DNA of 64,000 nt from Diaphorobacter caeni (GTDB taxonomy: Bacteria > Pseudomonadota > Gammaproteobacteria > Burkholderiales > Burkholderiaceae_C), in assembly GCF_015354245.1 (NCBI RefSeq), contig NZ_JADKYZ010000009.1:62001-126000 (forward strand), in the 5' to 3' direction. Every line of letters starts with the position of its first letter. Position 1 is the stretch's first letter. Positions 62,231 through 64,000 of the stretch are shown here, in pieces. A program made the position numbers and the translations under genes. The notes under the pieces were generated by a model. It was not told the DNA's origin, made no database searches, and worked only from the letters and a program-made list of their open reading frames with translations.

Positions 62231-63133
62231 ATGGAACTGCGCCAGCTCAGGCAGGTGATCATGCTTGCAGAGACCCTGAATTTTCGCCGCGCGGCTGAAC
62301 GCCTGCACATGGCGCAGCCGCCTCTTTCCACGTCGATCAAGAAGCTGGAGGAGGAGCTGGGGGTACTGCTGTTCGAGCGCCTGCCCACGGGTCTGAAGAT
62401 CACGCCCGCGGGCGAGATGGTGCTGAGACATGCGCAGCACACGGTGTTCAGTTCAGAACAGATCAAGCGTGCGGCGAAGGAAGGCGAAACCGGCGAGCAA
62501 GGCACGCTTCGCCTGGGTTTCGTGGGATCGGCCACCTACTCGCTGATGCCGCGCATCATCCGCGCCTTTCGCGGCAAATACCCGCGCGTGGAAACGATGA
62601 TCGAGGAGTCGACCACGCTCGAGTTGCTCAAGCGCGTGGAGAGCCATGCCATCGATGTGGCGCTGGTGCGCTACCCCATTCTGGAACGCGGCAACGTGGA
62701 GCTGACGCTGCTCCGACCCGAGCGCATGAAGCTCGCCGTGAGCGCGGATTCGCCCTATGCGGCGCGGGCCTCGGTGTCGTTGGCGGAGATCGCCGAAGAG
62801 CCTTTCATCATCTACGCACGCGACCGCGTCCCCGCGATGTACACCTACATCATGCAGGCGTTCGCCGAAGCCGGCGTGATGCCGCGCATCGCACAGGAGG
62901 CCGTGCAGGTGCAGCAGTTTCTCGGGTTGGTGGAAAGCGGCCTCGGGGTCGCGCTCGTGCCCGAGACCTCATCGCGCTACGCGGGCAACGGCGTGGTGCT
63001 TGTGAGCATCGAGCCGCAGCCCAAGGCGCTGCAGGTGGGCCTCGCGCTCGCCTGTCTGCCCGACGCGCTCACGCCCACCGCCCGCAATTTCATCGCCACG
63101 GCCCATGCCGTGGTGCAGGAGCCGGAGGCCTGA
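62231..63133 (+). CDS. LysR-family transcriptional regulator
   Basis: 300 residues from the ATG at 62231. The helix-turn-helix is LRQVIMLAETLNFRRAAERL, HMAQPPLSTSIKKLEEELGV; the effector domain has LRLGFVGSATYSLMPRIIRA and EPFIIYARDRVPAMYTYIMQ. It is divergent from the dehydrogenase/CaiB/Bug operon and probably controls it in response to a pathway acid or CoA ester. Its stop codon opens the shortened dispersed repeat. Confidence 0.94.
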   Translation: MELRQLRQVIMLAETLNFRRAAERLHMAQPPLSTSIKKLEEELGVLLFERLPTGLKITPAGEMVLRHAQHTVFSSEQIKRAAKEGETGEQGTLRLGFVGSATYSLMPRIIRAFRGKYPRVETMIEESTTLELLKRVESHAIDVALVRYPILERGNVELTLLRPERMKLAVSADSPYAARASVSLAEIAEEPFIIYARDRVPAMYTYIMQAFAEAGVMPRIAQEAVQVQQFLGLVESGLGVALVPETSSRYAGNGVVLVSIEPQPKALQVGLALACLPDALTPTARNFIATAHAVVQEPEA

Positions 63134-63203
63134 GAGCGTGTTGTCGATTTCCGCGCGGTCTTGCAGACGGAGCCTAACGCCGAGATCGTGAACACGCTCC
63201 GAG
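63131..63203 (+). repeat. Dispersed palindromic repeat, copy 3 (internally shortened)
   Basis: It starts on the TGA of the LysR gene, has the left arm GAGCGTGTTGTCGATTTC, the shared GCGGTCTTGCAG core, and the right arm GAGATCGTGAACACGCTC. A block of about 27 bases present in copies 1 and 2 (the CTGCTGCGTTGC region) is missing. It lies between convergent genes. Confidence 0.8.
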
Positions 63204-63226
63204 GCGTCCATGGATGCCTCGTCAAA

Positions 63227-64000
63227 TCACTCCACCGGAATGTTGGCAATCTTGACGATGCGCTTGGTCTTCTCGATCTCGGCCAATTGAAAGTCAGTGA
63301 ACTGCTGCGCGGTGCCGGTGAAGACCGTTCCGCCCATCTTCTGAATGAACGCCGCGCCTTCCGCGCCATTCAGCGTGGAGCGCACGATGTCGCCCACGCG
63401 CTGCGCGATCTCCTTGGGCACCTTCGCGGGGAAATACACGCCCGTCCACGCGTACACCTCGTACCCCTTGTGCCCCATCTCTTCGGCTGTCGGCACATCG
63501 GGCAGCTCGCGATGGCGCTGCGAATCCGCCACCGCCAGCGCGCGCAGCTTGCCCCCGTGAATCAGCGGCAGCACCGAACTCACCTCGGCAATCGAGTAGT
63601 CGCAGACGCCAGCCGCCAGATCGGTGATCGCAGGGCCGGTGCCCTTGTAGTTCACCGCCGTTCCCTTGATGCCGTTGCGCTCGTGAAACTGCTCCATCGC
63701 GATCTGATAGCTTGGAGTGCCGCTGGCGAAATTCAGTTTGCCCGGCGCGGCCTTCATCGCCGCGACCAGCTCCGCCAGCGTCTTGTAGGGCGAATTGGCG
63801 GGCACGACGATGATCATGGGAAACCGACCGATGGAGGCCACCGGCGTGAAATCACGGACCGGGTCGTAGGGCAGCTTCTTGAACACCGCCGCGTTCGTCA
63901 CCATCGGCGTGTTGCTCGCCACGAACATGGTGTAGCCATCGGGCGCGGCGTCGGCCACTGCCTTCGCCGCGATGAAGCTGTTGGCGCCTGGCTTGTTCTC
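63227..64000 (-). CDS. Bug/TctC-family substrate-binding protein, 5' end outside the window
   Basis: The frame is open from the window edge (64000) to the stop at 63227, giving the C-terminal 257 residues. Recognisable segments are ENKPGANSFIAAKAVADAAP, PVRDFTPVASIGRFPMIIVV, FASGTPSYQIAMEQFHERNG and VNYKGTGPAITDLAAG. The start codon and signal peptide are not included. It converges with the LysR gene and probably belongs to a further transport or catabolic unit outside the window. Confidence 0.92.
   Translation of the reverse strand, partial: ENKPGANSFIAAKAVADAAPDGYTMFVASNTPMVTNAAVFKKLPYDPVRDFTPVASIGRFPMIIVVPANSPYKTLAELVAAMKAAPGKLNFASGTPSYQIAMEQFHERNGIKGTAVNYKGTGPAITDLAAGVCDYSIAEVSSVLPLIHGGKLRALAVADSQRHRELPDVPTAEEMGHKGYEVYAWTGVYFPAKVPKEIAQRVGDIVRSTLNGAEGAAFIQKMGGTVFTGTAQQFTDFQLAEIEKTKRIVKIANIPVE

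Overview
The window looks like chromosomal DNA of a Comamonadaceae-type betaproteobacterium (Burkholderiales). It is G+C-rich (mid-60s percent judged by eye). It carries several orphan tripartite-tricarboxylate (Bug/TctC) solute-binding proteins, many acyl-CoA catabolic genes with class III (CaiB/BaiF) CoA-transferases, and a pyrD, rpiA, waaA and prpE gene set typical of that group. I see no rRNA, tRNA, CRISPR array, prophage or complete insertion sequence.

Layout. 1-5.5 kb: tail of a Bug protein, a coupled GAF-domain gene, a hexad-repeat beta-helix protein, a ZnuD-like TonB receptor with a His-rich loop plus a small DUF2946-like exported protein, and msrA. 5.4-8.8 kb: a plus-strand run of TetR regulator, PCMT-like methyltransferase, rhodanese and TolC-type outer-membrane protein. 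8.8-11.9 kb: rpiA and pyrD (divergent, 35 bp apart), then a yqjD/yqjE-like envelope-stress trio. 12.1-17.5 kb: LhgO-like FAD oxidoreductase, then SDR, MaoC hydratase, crotonase, Bug and a Bug remnant. 17.6-19.0 kb: small uncharacterised genes, partly of lower G+C. 19.0-26.9 kb: alcohol dehydrogenase and ABC binding protein on one strand; DUF35, thiolase-like protein and acyl-CoA dehydrogenase on the other; then a LysR gene divergent from a CaiB gene. 27-32.7 kb: Pat-like acetyltransferase, waaA and phosphomannomutase. 32.8-36 kb: Ada-AlkA fusion, ogt and an EamA exporter. 36-40 kb: a frameshifted PAS/GGDEF/EAL protein. 40-50.6 kb: prpE, a cysteine hydrolase, a CopD-like membrane protein, a PQQ-type sugar dehydrogenase, an NlpC/P60 hydrolase, a YeaQ/GlsB-like protein, a frameshifted DUF697-like gene, an SNF2 helicase, an EVE protein and an XRE protein. 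50.6-54.4 kb: aldehyde dehydrogenase with a beta-hydroxyacid dehydrogenase, a Gly-rich membrane protein and a DUF2322-like protein. 54.5-64 kb: 3-oxoacid CoA-transferase, a PAS-LuxR regulator, an operon of two acyl-CoA dehydrogenases, two CaiB proteins and Bug with a divergent LysR gene, and a last partial Bug gene.

How the genes fit together. Three blocks (12-17 kb, 19-27 kb, 54-64 kb) combine CoA activation or transfer, acyl-CoA dehydrogenation, hydration, thiolase or aldolase-type cleavage and substrate-binding proteins. They look like peripheral pathways for unknown carboxylic acids feeding central metabolism. Pat (27-30 kb) and its probable target PrpE (40-42 kb) may link acyl-CoA status to enzyme acetylation.

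The most unusual structure is a dispersed palindromic repeat of about 100 bp. Three copies start exactly on the stop codon of the preceding gene, and a fourth locus keeps only the right half. Other notable items are an unbroken hexapeptide-repeat protein, a thiolase-like protein without the usual nucleophile beside a DUF35 partner, a pair of acyl-CoA dehydrogenases likely to be a hetero-oligomer, and two single-base frameshifts.
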